Shown: positions 1 through 6,171 of the stretch, piece after piece | How the letters are laid out: each line of letters begins with the position of its first letter | Numbering within the stretch: position 1 is the stretch's first letter | Assembly (NCBI GenBank): GCA_036388295.1 | Contig: DASVSC010000071.1 | Span: 1 to 7,395, forward strand | Source of the DNA: RYN-431 sp036388295 | GTDB taxonomy: Bacteria > Planctomycetota > Phycisphaerae > Tepidisphaerales > Tepidisphaeraceae | DNA length: 7,395 bases | Direction: 5' to 3' | Notes under the pieces: generated by a model | What the model saw: the letters and a program-made list of their open reading frames with translations, nothing else | Databases searched by the model: none | What the model was told of the DNA's origin: nothing | Made by a program: the position numbers and the translations under genes

Positions 1-13
1 GCGTATCTAGGGC

Positions 14-116
14 GTTGATAAGTTAAACGGTTGATGGGTTGATCAGTGGCCGGCTGACGCTCATAAGGACCTTTCGAACATCAAACGGCCACTGATCAAC
101 CCTTCAACTTATCAAC
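14..116. repeat. Imperfect inverted repeat of GTTGAT-type 8-base units upstream of urtE
   Basis: Two arms face each other. The inner 16 bases are perfectly complementary (36-51 with 87-102), and an outer block of 11 bases also pairs perfectly (14-24 with 106-116). Each arm reads as tandem 8-base units beginning GTTGAT or a variant, ending at GTGGCC. The left arm has 11 bases between its two blocks and the right arm only 3, a difference of exactly one 8-base unit. The right array continues to about 126, so the structure ends at the urtE start codon (129), and no Shine-Dalgarno sequence is visible there. In RNA this would form a long hairpin in the urtE leader, between urtE and whatever lies upstream. 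Its role is unknown. It could be a terminator, processing signal or REP-like dispersed repeat. Confidence 0.85.
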
Positions 117-128
117 CAATCAACCCGC

Positions 129-824
129 ATGCTCGACATCAAAAACCTCAACTTCCACTATGGCAACGTCCAAGCGCTGTACGACATCACCATGTCCATG
201 CCGCCCGGCCGGATCACCAGCGTGATGGGCCGCAACGGCGTGGGCAAAACCACGCTGCTGAAAAACATCATGGGCATCGAATCCGCCACGTCAGGCTCGA
301 TTCAAATGGGGACCAAACCGGTCGCCGACCTGCCGGCCAACCAGCGGGCGAAAGCCGGCATCGCCCTGGTGCCGCAGGGCCGGCAGATCTTTCCGAAGCT
401 GACGGTGATGGAGAACCTGAAAGTAGGGCTGCAGGCGCGTACCGACGGCGTCCGGCAAGTGCCGCCCGAGGTGCTCGACACATTCCCGATCCTCAAAACC
501 TTCGCCAACCGAAACGGCGGCGATCTCAGCGGCGGTCAGCAGCAACAGCTGGCCATCGCCCGCGCGCTGTGCGGCAATCCCAGCGTGCTCCTGCTCGACG
601 AGCCGACCGAAGGCATTCAGCCCAACATCATCCAGATGATCGGCGACGTGCTGCAGATGCTGGCGAAAACGAAGAACATGACCATCGTCCTCGTCGAACA
701 GTACCTCGACTTCGTCAAAGAAATCTCGCACTCGTTCTACGTCCTGAACCGCGGCCGGGTGGTGGCGTCGGGGCCGACGGCGGAATTGTCGGAAGACGTG
801 GTGACGCGACACCTGAAGGTTTAA
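129..824 (+). CDS. urtE: Urea ABC transporter ATP-binding subunit UrtE
   Basis: A 231-residue cytoplasmic ATPase of the LivF/UrtE group, one of the two nucleotide-binding subunits of a high-affinity urea importer. Visible motifs are Walker A GRNGVGKTT (34-42), the Q-loop Gln83 in VPQGRQIFP, the signature LSGGQ (133-137), Walker B LLLDEP (154-159) and VEQ (189-191) at the switch position, typical of LivF-like proteins that lack the usual His. The stretch EPTEGIQPNII is what separates UrtE from LivF in my recollection, and the urease genes next door support the urea assignment. Length is normal. The ATG follows a palindromic array and has no clear ribosome-binding site. urtABCD would be expected to the left, outside the window. 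LivF of a branched-chain amino acid importer is the main alternative. Confidence 0.9.
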   Translation: MLDIKNLNFHYGNVQALYDITMSMPPGRITSVMGRNGVGKTTLLKNIMGIESATSGSIQMGTKPVADLPANQRAKAGIALVPQGRQIFPKLTVMENLKVGLQARTDGVRQVPPEVLDTFPILKTFANRNGGDLSGGQQQQLAIARALCGNPSVLLLDEPTEGIQPNIIQMIGDVLQMLAKTKNMTIVLVEQYLDFVKEISHSFYVLNRGRVVASGPTAELSEDVVTRHLKV

Positions 825-829
825 AGAAG

Positions 830-908
830 ATAACCACGGAGGCACGGAGGCACGGAGTAGGCGAAACCTGATTTGTCTTCCTCTGTGTCTCCGTGCCTCC
901 GTGGTTAT
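830..908. repeat. Imperfect palindrome of CACGGAGG units between convergent urtE and ureG
   Basis: Arms of 28 bases (830-857 and 881-908) pair with two mismatches around a 23-base spacer. The left arm contains CACGGAGG repeated in tandem with an 8-base period; the first 20 bases of the outer arm match perfectly. It begins six bases after the urtE stop and lies between two converging genes, so a hairpin would form in either transcript and could act as a two-way transcription end or an RNA 3' stabiliser. There is no strong T-tract after either arm, so a classical intrinsic terminator is not clear. The style is that of dispersed intergenic repeats. Copy number in the genome cannot be seen from here. 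Confidence 0.88.
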
Positions 909-925
909 TCTCCGCCTCAACGAGC

Positions 926-942
926 GGCGGGCAGTGCCCGCC
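926..942. repeat. Short perfect palindrome just after the ureG stop
   Basis: GGCGGGCA (926-933) and TGCCCGCC (935-942) are perfect complements around a single G. The palindrome touches the ureG stop codon (943-945 on the minus strand). It would form a very stable G+C hairpin at the 3' end of the ureFG transcript. No T-run follows on the minus strand, so it may protect the 3' end or be another small dispersed repeat rather than a standard terminator. Confidence 0.6.
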
Positions 943-1638
943 CTACGTCAGGCTGCTTTTGATCGGTAGCAGGGCGATGATTTGATCGATCCCGACGCCG
1001 TTGCGGACCTGCGCGAACACCGTCGGCCCGTCGCCGCGCATGCGTTTAGCGTCGCGGGCCATCACGCCCAGATCCGCGCCGACTGCCGGGGCGAGGTCGG
1101 TTTTGTTGATTACCAGCAAATCCGACTGCGTAATGCCCGGCCCGCCCTTGCGCGGCACCTTGTCGCCGCCGGCCACATCAATGACGTAGATCGTAAAATC
1201 CGCCAGCTCCCGGCTGAAGTTCGCGGCCAGATTATCGCCGCCGCTTTCGATCAGCAGCAGATCCGTTTTGAAGCGGTCGTGCAGGTCTTCGAGCGCGATC
1301 AGGTTCGCGGTGATGTCTTCGCGAATGGCGGCGTGCGGGCAGCCGCCGGTTTCGACGGCGCTGATTCGGTCGGCGTCGAGCGCGCCGTTACGGATCAGGA
1401 ACTCGCCGTCCTCGCGGGTGAAGATGTCATTCGTCACGACGGCCAGGTTCACGCGTTCACGCAATTGCCGGCAGAGTTGCAGCAGCAGGGCGGTCTTGCC
1501 GCTGCCGACCGGGCCGCCGACGCCAATGGTGACGGCCCGCCGGGAAAAGTCCCGCCGCTGCAGCGGGCGCGGGCGGTATTCGAAGTGGCCGGGGTGGGAC
1601 CATTCCTCGTGGGCGTGCGGCTTTTCGCTGAGTGACAT
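943..1638 (-). CDS. ureG: Urease accessory GTPase UreG
   Basis: A 231-residue SIMIBI-class GTPase that couples GTP hydrolysis to nickel insertion into urease, acting with UreD and UreF and receiving nickel from UreE. Visible are the P-loop GPVGSGKT (42-49), VTNDIFTREDGEFL (68-81), the nickel-binding Cys-Pro-His at 100-102 inside ETGGCPHAAIREDI, ESGGDNLAANFSRELADF (131-148) and the guanine-specificity motif NKTD (178-181). The N-terminus carries four histidines (8, 10, 15, 18) and a PGHFEYRPRPL-like lead-in reminiscent of plant UreG, whose His-rich end is much longer. The start is supported by a GAAGG Shine-Dalgarno on the minus strand six bases before ATG, which overlaps the ureF stop. It is downstream of ureF with a 9-base gap and probably translationally coupled. 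The CPH motif and overall pattern distinguish it from HypB. Confidence 0.97.
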   Translation of the reverse strand: MSLSEKPHAHEEWSHPGHFEYRPRPLQRRDFSRRAVTIGVGGPVGSGKTALLLQLCRQLRERVNLAVVTNDIFTREDGEFLIRNGALDADRISAVETGGCPHAAIREDITANLIALEDLHDRFKTDLLLIESGGDNLAANFSRELADFTIYVIDVAGGDKVPRKGGPGITQSDLLVINKTDLAPAVGADLGVMARDAKRMRGDGPTVFAQVRNGVGIDQIIALLPIKSSLT

Positions 1639-1644
1639 GGTGAA

Positions 1645-1649
1645 CCTTC
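1645..1649 (-). promoter_or_regulatory. Ribosome-binding site of ureG
   Basis: GAAGG on the minus strand lies six bases upstream of the ureG ATG and overlaps the ureF stop codon (1648-1650), suggesting that translation termination of ureF feeds initiation of ureG. Confidence 0.65.
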
Positions 1650-2331
1650 AACTGTTAAAGAGCCGAGAATAGAGCCGTTCGTGGAGACTTTGCAGCAGGT
1701 CCAGCAGCGGCGCCGTTTGGGCCGCGCTGTCCGGCGTCGTCTGCAAGGCCAACGCGTTCCACCGATCGCGATGGTCCGCCAGCCCGGCCAGCATGCGCTG
1801 CGATTCCATCGGCCCGACTACGCCCAGCCGTACGGCCGCCGAGAGCAAACCACGGGCCTGCTGAAACAAAAATGCGTCGACGGCGGCCGCTTCGTTCAAG
1901 CCCACGGACCGGGAGAGCAGGCCGAACGAGAGCGGCAGATGCGCGAAGCCGCGTCGCTGCCGCACTGCCTCGCGAACGGCGGCAACTTCGCCATCAAGGA
2001 CGACCGTCTCACCCGCCGCCAGCACCGCCGCGCCCAGCGCCCGGCTTGCGCGATTGGCCGGGTCGTTCACCAGCAGCGTGTCGTACCGCGCATTCAAATC
2101 GTCAAACTCGCCCGGCGCTTGAACCACGGCCGCGACGAACGGTGCGGCGAACTGGGCGGTTTGAGACAGGCAAACGTGCAGGAACGCTTCCAGCGACGCG
2201 GCGTCGGTGACGTAGCCCAATTGCACGGCCGCCTCCAGCCCGCCGGAGTGGGCGAAACCGCCGACGGGGAAGGCGCTATCGATCACCTGCCAGACCAGCC
2301 ACGGGGATGTCGGCGATTCAATTCGGTTCAT
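1648..2331 (-). CDS. ureF: Urease accessory protein UreF
   Basis: A 227-residue, mostly helical cytoplasmic protein. In the family UreF bridges UreD and UreG on apo-urease and gates the GTPase. Recognisable segments are WQVIDSAFPVGGFAHSGGLE (14-33), the signature N-terminal motif; LSAAVRLGVVGPM (163-175); and the C-terminal APLLDLLQSLHERLYSRLF (207-225), whose conserved tail contacts UreD and UreG in known structures. The VGPM segment and the C-terminal block resemble plant UreF as I remember it. Length is near normal. The ATG lies 65 bases from hypA, which runs the other way. No clear Shine-Dalgarno is seen. It is the first gene of a two-gene minus-strand operon with ureG. Confidence 0.95.
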   Translation of the reverse strand: MNRIESPTSPWLVWQVIDSAFPVGGFAHSGGLEAAVQLGYVTDAASLEAFLHVCLSQTAQFAAPFVAAVVQAPGEFDDLNARYDTLLVNDPANRASRALGAAVLAAGETVVLDGEVAAVREAVRQRRGFAHLPLSFGLLSRSVGLNEAAAVDAFLFQQARGLLSAAVRLGVVGPMESQRMLAGLADHRDRWNALALQTTPDSAAQTAPLLDLLQSLHERLYSRLFNS

Positions 2332-2396
2332 GCGGGCGATCGGCGGTCGTTGCTGTATAAAGTCGCAGCCGGCCGGTGTCTACGGCCAGGACGCTG
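2332..2396. promoter_or_regulatory. Short divergent promoter region between ureF and hypA
   Basis: The two accessory operons diverge from this 65-base gap, so promoters for both should lie in or near it. The only A+T-rich patch is TATAAA at 2356-2361, a fair -10 match on the plus strand; the overlapping TATACA on the minus strand could serve ureF. I see no convincing -35 element on either side, and no operator or nickel-box-like palindrome. The call rests mainly on gene layout. A single shared regulatory point for both arms would be natural. Confidence 0.35.
2388..2391 (+). promoter_or_regulatory. Ribosome-binding site of hypA
   Basis: AGGA lies five bases before ATG 2397. This supports that codon over the in-frame GTG at 2376, as does the functional need for the Met-His-Glu N-terminus of HypA. 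Confidence 0.55.
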
Positions 2397-2762
2397 ATGC
2401 ACGAATTGTCCGTCGCCCACAGCCTCGTCGACGTGGTCATGGAACACCTGATCGAAAGCGGCGGCACGCGCGTCCGCTCGGTGGTCGTGGAAGTGGGCGA
2501 CCTCAGCGGCATTGTGCCGACGGCGCTGCGGTCGGCGTTCAAAGTGGCGAGCGATGCGGAGCCGTCGCTTCGTGGCGCGGGCCTGGACATTCGTCCGGTC
2601 GGCGTCGCCATTTATTGTAAAACCTGCGGTGTTGAGCGGCAGGCCATCAGCGTTCAATCGCTGCGGTGCGTTACGTGCGGCCAAGCGTCGGCCGACGTCG
2701 TTCGGGGTCGGGAACTGGAAGTCATTGGAATTGAGGTCGACGATGCAGCCACGCATGCTTGA
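2397..2762 (+). CDS. hypA: Nickel metallochaperone HypA
   Basis: A 121-residue protein of the HypA/HybF family, which delivers nickel for NiFe-hydrogenase and, in Helicobacter, also for urease. The start ATG gives the N-terminus MHELSVAHSL; His2 and the N-terminal amine with the following backbone bind nickel in this family, so a longer N-terminus would abolish the site. A structural zinc site is formed by two CxxC pairs, Cys74/Cys77 and Cys91/Cys94, in a C-terminal half of normal spacing. Length is typical. It is the first gene of the plus-strand run, overlaps hypB by 20 bases and lies near ureE, a known partner of HypA in Helicobacter. No hydrogenase gene is in the window, so a urease role is inferred from context. 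Confidence 0.95.
   Translation: MHELSVAHSLVDVVMEHLIESGGTRVRSVVVEVGDLSGIVPTALRSAFKVASDAEPSLRGAGLDIRPVGVAIYCKTCGVERQAISVQSLRCVTCGQASADVVRGRELEVIGIEVDDAATHA
2733..2736 (+). promoter_or_regulatory. Ribosome-binding site of hypB
   Basis: GAGG, six bases before ATG 2743 and inside the end of hypA, favours this start over ATG 2755, which has no such sequence in front of it. Confidence 0.55.
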
Positions 2763-3420
2763 AGTGCGAACGCGGATCCTGAAAGACAACGACCGCGTCG
2801 CCAGAACGCTCCGCCAGCGGTTCGACGACGATGGCCTGTTCGTCGTCAGCCTGGTCTCCAGCCCCGGCGCGGGCAAGACGGCATTCCTGGAAAAGACGCT
2901 GACGGCGTTGCGCTCGACATATCGCGTCGCGGCATTGGTCGGCGACTTGGCCACTGAGAACGACGCCGACCGCCTAGCCCGTAGCGGCGCGCCCGTCCGG
3001 CAGATCGTGACCGGCACCGTTTGTCACCTGGAAGCCGCGATGGTGGAGCAGGCCCTCGACGGCTGGGCACTGAACGAGCTCGACATCCTGTTCATCGAAA
3101 ACGTCGGCAACCTCGTCTGCCCCAGCAGCTACGACCTGGGCGAACACCTTCGCCTGGTGCTGCTGTCGACGACGGAAGGGGCCGACAAGCCGCTGAAGTA
3201 TCCGACGATTTTCAACACCGCCGACCTGGCGATCATCACCAAGTCCGATCTGGCCGATGCCGTCGAGTTCGAGCGGGACAATGCCCTGGCCGCGATCGAA
3301 TCCGTTCGGCCGGGCATGCCGGTGTTGGAAACGTCGTCGAAAACGCCGGGCGGGTTGAACGTGTGGCTGGACGAACTGGACCGCCGCCTGGCCGCCCGGA
3401 CGGCGGGCAGTGCGGCGTGA
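2743..3420 (+). CDS. hypB: Nickel-inserting GTPase HypB
   Basis: A 225-residue SIMIBI GTPase that works with HypA in nickel handling. Visible are the P-loop SSPGAGKT (39-46), VGDLATENDADRL (66-78), Cys94-His95 in GTVCHLEAAM, which matches the metal site at the dimer interface, ENVGNLVCPSSYDLGE (119-134) containing Cys126, and the guanine-specificity motif TKSD (167-170). These separate it from UreG, which has CPH and ESGGDN instead. It lacks both the N-terminal CxxCGC nickel site and the His-rich stretch of some HypB proteins, so only the G-domain metal site remains, as in Helicobacter. The stop overlaps the ureE start as GTGA. ATG 2755 would shorten it by four residues. Confidence 0.94.
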   Translation: MQPRMLEVRTRILKDNDRVARTLRQRFDDDGLFVVSLVSSPGAGKTAFLEKTLTALRSTYRVAALVGDLATENDADRLARSGAPVRQIVTGTVCHLEAAMVEQALDGWALNELDILFIENVGNLVCPSSYDLGEHLRLVLLSTTEGADKPLKYPTIFNTADLAIITKSDLADAVEFERDNALAAIESVRPGMPVLETSSKTPGGLNVWLDELDRRLAARTAGSAA

Positions 3421-3860
3421 TCTGTCGTGGGTCGCTGGGCAGGGTCGAAGACGACGCGTTGGGTGTCGACTGGGTCGATATCGATTGGACGCACACGCTC
3501 CGCCGGGCGATGCGCCTGGTCAGCCGGGCCGGCCGACGGGTGGACGTGTTACTGCCGCCGGGCGGTCGGCTGGCGCACGGGGACCTGCTTGTCGTCGGTG
3601 AAACGCCCGTTGCCGTGTGGCTGGCCGAAATCGATTTGTTGAAGATCGTTTGTCCTGATCCGGTCGTGCGGGCGCGGGTTGCCTTCGATTTGGGCAATCT
3701 GCACCTGCCTGCGCAGATGACGCCTGTGTCGATCCTCACGCCCGACGACGGGCCGGCGCGGCAGATCGCGCACGCCCGGCACGCGGAAATAGAACCCGTG
3801 CGTCAACGATTCTACCCGGAACCGGTAGTGCTGGAGCCGAACCGGCTGCGTCCGGTATAA
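3417..3860 (+). CDS. ureE: Urease accessory metallochaperone UreE
   Basis: A 147-residue protein matching UreE, the dimeric nickel carrier that passes metal to UreG. The N-terminal half (about 1-75) fits the peptide-binding domain, with the run GRRVDVLLPPGGRLAHGDLL (39-58). The metal-binding domain follows, with DLGNLHLPAQ at 91-100; its His96 corresponds to the conserved dimer-interface histidine of UreE. Further histidines at 119 and 122 could be peripheral ligands. There is no His-rich C-terminal tail. The GTG start overlaps the hypB stop (GTGA), which argues for translational coupling and against a longer upstream start. It is more diverged than its neighbours, so the assignment rests on the metal-domain motif, length and place. 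In-line with hypA and hypB, it makes a nickel-handling block. Confidence 0.85.
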   Translation: MICRGSLGRVEDDALGVDWVDIDWTHTLRRAMRLVSRAGRRVDVLLPPGGRLAHGDLLVVGETPVAVWLAEIDLLKIVCPDPVVRARVAFDLGNLHLPAQMTPVSILTPDDGPARQIAHARHAEIEPVRQRFYPEPVVLEPNRLRPV

Positions 3861-3870
3861 GCACACAGTG

Positions 3871-3897
3871 AACGCCCGGCGGGCTGGCCGGCGTTTT
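3871..3897 (+). terminator. Possible weak terminator or hairpin between ureE and hupE
   Basis: AACGCC plus GGC (3871-3880, with one bulged C) can pair with GCCGGCGTT (3887-3895) around a six-base loop, followed by T bases to 3897. The T-run is only four bases, two of them inside the stem, so termination would be partial at best. It may lower expression of hupE and later genes relative to hypA-hypB-ureE, or protect the 3' end of the first segment. The 106-base gap here is the only sizable one between hypA and ureAB. Confidence 0.4.
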
Positions 3898-3953
3898 GCT
3901 AGGCTTCCGCCGGGCCTTACAACGCGGGCCTGGACACGGCTAGACATCAGCGT

Positions 3954-3957
3954 GGAG
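3954..3957 (+). promoter_or_regulatory. Ribosome-binding site of hupE/ureJ
   Basis: GGAG lies nine bases before ATG 3967 and selects it over an in-frame upstream GTG at 3868, which would place an arginine-rich stretch with no signal-peptide character before the hydrophobic segment. Confidence 0.6.
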
Positions 3958-3966
3958 CATCACCCT

Positions 3967-4572
3967 ATGCGGCACATCATCCGGCCCGGCTTCTCCCTCA
4001 CGCCCGCACTGCTGGTGGTCCTGTTGCTCGCACCGTTGGCGTCGGCCCACGTGCCGCACCGTGACCAAAGCGTGCAGGACGGGTTCCTCCACCCGATCAG
4101 CGGCGTCGATCACGTTTTGGCGATGGTCGCCGTCGGTCTGCTCGCCGTCGGATTGAAGCGGAACTGGCTCTGGGCGCTGCCGGCGACGTTTGTGATCAGC
4201 ATGCTGGTCGGCGCGACGCTCGGCATCGGTGGCCTGCTCGCACCGTCGTGGCTGGCCGAGGCGGGGATCGCCGGGTCGGTGTTCGGATTCGGACTGTTGA
4301 TCATGCTCGGCGCGCCGCTGCCGCCCTTGATGATCGCGGCGCTGACCGCCGCGTTCGCCCTGTGTCATGGGTCGGCCCATGCCGCGGAGATGACGCCCGA
4401 CACCTCCGTAGCGGGCTTCTTCGCCGGCTTCGCCCTCAGCACGCTCGGCCTGCACGCCGCCGGCGTCGGCCTGGGCCTGCTGCTGGGCCGCTCCGTGCCC
4501 GTGGCCGCAGTGCGGGCGTGTGGCATGGCTATGACCGTTTGCGGCGTTCTCCTGTTTGCGGGCAAACTCTAA
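3967..4572 (+). CDS. ureJ: HupE/UreJ family nickel permease
   Basis: A 201-residue inner-membrane protein of the HupE/UreJ family, proposed to move nickel across the membrane. The N-terminus has a signal-like segment: a basic start, the hydrophobic run LTPALLVVLLLAPLA, and a probable cleavage site after ASA (residue 27). The mature part opens with the hallmark HPISGVDHVLAM (42-53); further polar or metal-prone residues lie in CHGSAHAAE (133-141) and His163. About six membrane segments follow the signal. Length is normal. Between ureE and ureD, nickel supply for urease is its likely job. The name UreJ is used for urease-linked members and HupE for hydrogenase-linked ones; the sequence alone does not split them. 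The end is 10 bases from the ureD start. Confidence 0.9.
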   Translation: MRHIIRPGFSLTPALLVVLLLAPLASAHVPHRDQSVQDGFLHPISGVDHVLAMVAVGLLAVGLKRNWLWALPATFVISMLVGATLGIGGLLAPSWLAEAGIAGSVFGFGLLIMLGAPLPPLMIAALTAAFALCHGSAHAAEMTPDTSVAGFFAGFALSTLGLHAAGVGLGLLLGRSVPVAAVRACGMAMTVCGVLLFAGKL

Positions 4573-4582
4573 TCGGAGCGTG

Positions 4583-5440
4583 ATGATCGCCACGCTGACG
4601 GACGCACCGCTCTTTGCATCGAATGCAGTCGCAGACGATTTGTGCGGCGACGTCGTCTGCGAAGCCATTGACGGCCACTCGGCATTAACGCGCGTCTGGG
4701 CGACCGATCCACTGAAACTCCTCACGCCCCGCACGCACGGACACGCCCGGCAAGTGGTCCTGAGCACCTACGGCGGCGGCCTGCTCGGCGGCGATCGCGT
4801 GGCGGTGCGCGCACGTGTCGGCGCTCATGCCCGGCTGCTCGTCACGACGCAGTCGGCGGGGAAGGTTTATCGCAGCGAAGGGCTGCCGAGTGCGCAGCAG
4901 TTTCACGCCGTCGTCGAAGACGATGCGCTGTTGGCCGTCCTGCCGGACCCGGTTTGTCCGTTCGCCGAAAGCCGCTTTCATCAGCGGCAGCATTATGACT
5001 TGTCGCCGCGCGGGAACGTCGTGGTGCTGGACTGGCTGACGAGCGGCCGGCACGGGCGCGGCGAGCGTTGGGCGATGCAGGAGGTCAACAGCCTCACGCA
5101 GATCGACGTCGGCGGTCGGCCGTTGCTGCGCGAAACGCTGTCGCTCAACGCCGACCACGGCGAGATCGGCTTACCCCTGCGCGTCGGCCGATTTGATTGC
5201 TACGCCGTGCTGGCGATGATCGGCCCGCTGGTTCGGCCGCTGGCGGAAGCGACGCAGGCGCACGTGCGCAGCATGAGTTTGTCGCAGCCGACGTTGCTCG
5301 CGACGGATTCGTCGGTGGCCGGCGGGGCGGTCTTCCGCATCCTCGGCCGTGACGTGCAGGGCGTGCAGGGCCTGCTTCAGCGGCTGATCGAACCGCTCGC
5401 CGGGCTGCTGGGGCAATCGCCTTGGGGACGAAAATGGTAA
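4583..5440 (+). CDS. ureD: Urease accessory protein UreD (UreH)
   Basis: A 285-residue scaffold protein that binds apo-urease and, with UreF and UreG, forms the activation complex; structures of the family show a tunnel for nickel passage. Recognised stretches are STYGGGLLGGDRV (61-73), TQSAGKVYRS (89-98), LPDPVCPFAESRFHQRQHYD (120-139) and LDWLTSGRHGRGERW (149-163). The last of these is close to the plant URED motif around TSGRH as I recall it. ATG 4583 was chosen because GGAG ends four bases earlier; GTG 4580 and an in-frame TTG inside hupE (4556) are less likely. Length is normal. It follows hupE by 10 bases and precedes ureAB by 20, consistent with one transcript. Confidence 0.94.
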   Translation: MIATLTDAPLFASNAVADDLCGDVVCEAIDGHSALTRVWATDPLKLLTPRTHGHARQVVLSTYGGGLLGGDRVAVRARVGAHARLLVTTQSAGKVYRSEGLPSAQQFHAVVEDDALLAVLPDPVCPFAESRFHQRQHYDLSPRGNVVVLDWLTSGRHGRGERWAMQEVNSLTQIDVGGRPLLRETLSLNADHGEIGLPLRVGRFDCYAVLAMIGPLVRPLAEATQAHVRSMSLSQPTLLATDSSVAGGAVFRILGRDVQGVQGLLQRLIEPLAGLLGQSPWGRKW

Positions 5441-5460
5441 AACGCTGATCTTCGACCGCC

Positions 5461-6171
5461 ATGCATTTATCACCGCGCGACATCGACAAACTCCTGCTCC
5501 ACAACGCCGGCTTTCTGGCCCAGAAGCGGCTCGCGCGCGGCGTGCGGCTGAATTATCCGGAAGCCGTCGCGTTGATCGCCACGCAGGTGCTGGAGTTCAT
5601 CCGTGACGGCCGACGCGTCAGCAAATTGATGGACGTCGGCCGACAACTGCTCGGCCGCCGGCAGGTGCTGCCGGGCATACCGGAGCTGATCTACGACGTC
5701 CAAGTCGAAGGCACCTTCCCCGACGGCACGAAGCTGGTGACCGTGCACCATCCGATCGTCGCCGAACACGGCAACCTGGAACTGGCCCTCTACGGCAGCT
5801 TCCTGCCGGTGCCGTCGCTCGAGCTGTTCCCGGCGATGTCCGAAACGATGGCGGCCGGGGAAGTGATCTGTCTGCCGGGCGAAATCGAACTCAACGCCGG
5901 CCGGCCGACGGTGTCGCTCGACGTGGTCAACCTCGGCGACCGCCCCGTCCAGGTCGGCAGCCACTACCACTTCGGCGAAACGAATCCGCAACTGCAGTTC
6001 GACCGCACGGCGGCGGCCGGCAAACGCCTCGACATTCCGGCCGGCACGGCCGTGCGGTTCGAGCCTGGTGAACGAAAGACCGTCACGCTTGTCGGCATCG
6101 CGGGGAACAAACGTGTGACCGGTGGCAATCGATTCGCAGAGAAGGATGTAGCCGCAGATGGACGCAGATGA
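5461..6171 (+). CDS. ureAB: Urease subunit gamma/beta fusion (UreAB)
   Basis: A 236-residue structural subunit joining the gamma (about 1-100) and beta (about 134-230) domains that are separate proteins in most bacteria. Gamma markers are LLLHNAGFLAQKRLARGVRL (11-30), LNYPEAVALI (30-39) and FPDGTKLVTVHHPI (86-99). Beta markers are GDRPVQVGSHYHFGETNPQL (159-178), KRLDIPAGTAVRFEPGE (188-204) and VTLVGIAGNKRVTGGN (208-223). The linker (about 100-138) holds YGSFLPVPSLELF, which plant urease has and Helicobacter UreA lacks; the linker is about 32 residues longer than in Helicobacter. The last six residues (AADGRR), part of codon 230 and the stop are encoded by the left arm of a palindrome, so the native C-terminus appears to have been replaced. 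There is no strong Shine-Dalgarno before the ATG. It lies 20 bases after ureD. Confidence 0.95.
   Translation: MHLSPRDIDKLLLHNAGFLAQKRLARGVRLNYPEAVALIATQVLEFIRDGRRVSKLMDVGRQLLGRRQVLPGIPELIYDVQVEGTFPDGTKLVTVHHPIVAEHGNLELALYGSFLPVPSLELFPAMSETMAAGEVICLPGEIELNAGRPTVSLDVVNLGDRPVQVGSHYHFGETNPQLQFDRTAAAGKRLDIPAGTAVRFEPGERKTVTLVGIAGNKRVTGGNRFAEKDVAADGRR

Noticed and set aside
14..126. Possible CRISPR array because of regularly spaced GTTGAT repeats
   Set aside because: Units are only 8 bases with no spacers, arms are inverted relative to each other, and there are no cas genes.
2332..2396. Nickel-responsive operator or riboswitch between ureF and hypA
   Set aside because: I could find no palindrome of NikR type and no structured leader in only 65 bases.
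291..2397. Long open frames opposite urtE, ureG and ureF, up to 238 codons
   Set aside because: High G+C coding sequence leaves few stops on the other strand. Their translations are low-complexity and Arg-rich, match no family I know, and lie wholly over well-supported genes.
2743..3420. A second UreG copy
   Set aside because: It lacks UreG's CPH and ESGGDN motifs and has the HypB markers VCHLEA and ENVGNLVCPSSYDLGE.
2397..3420. Hydrogenase maturation operon
   Set aside because: hypC, hypD, hypE and hypF and hydrogenase subunits are absent from the window; ureE overlaps hypB directly.
2328..4767. Open frames antisense to hypA, hypB, ureE, hupE and the start of ureD
   Set aside because: Same shadow effect: Arg/Pro-rich or His/Gln-rich products with no domain, opposed by genes with intact catalytic motifs.
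5461..6171. Frameshift or assembly error joining ureA and ureB
   Set aside because: The linker is a continuous, motif-bearing stretch with LYGSFLPVPSLELF, as in fused eukaryotic urease, so the fusion is real. Helicobacter also shows that gamma-beta fusions exist.
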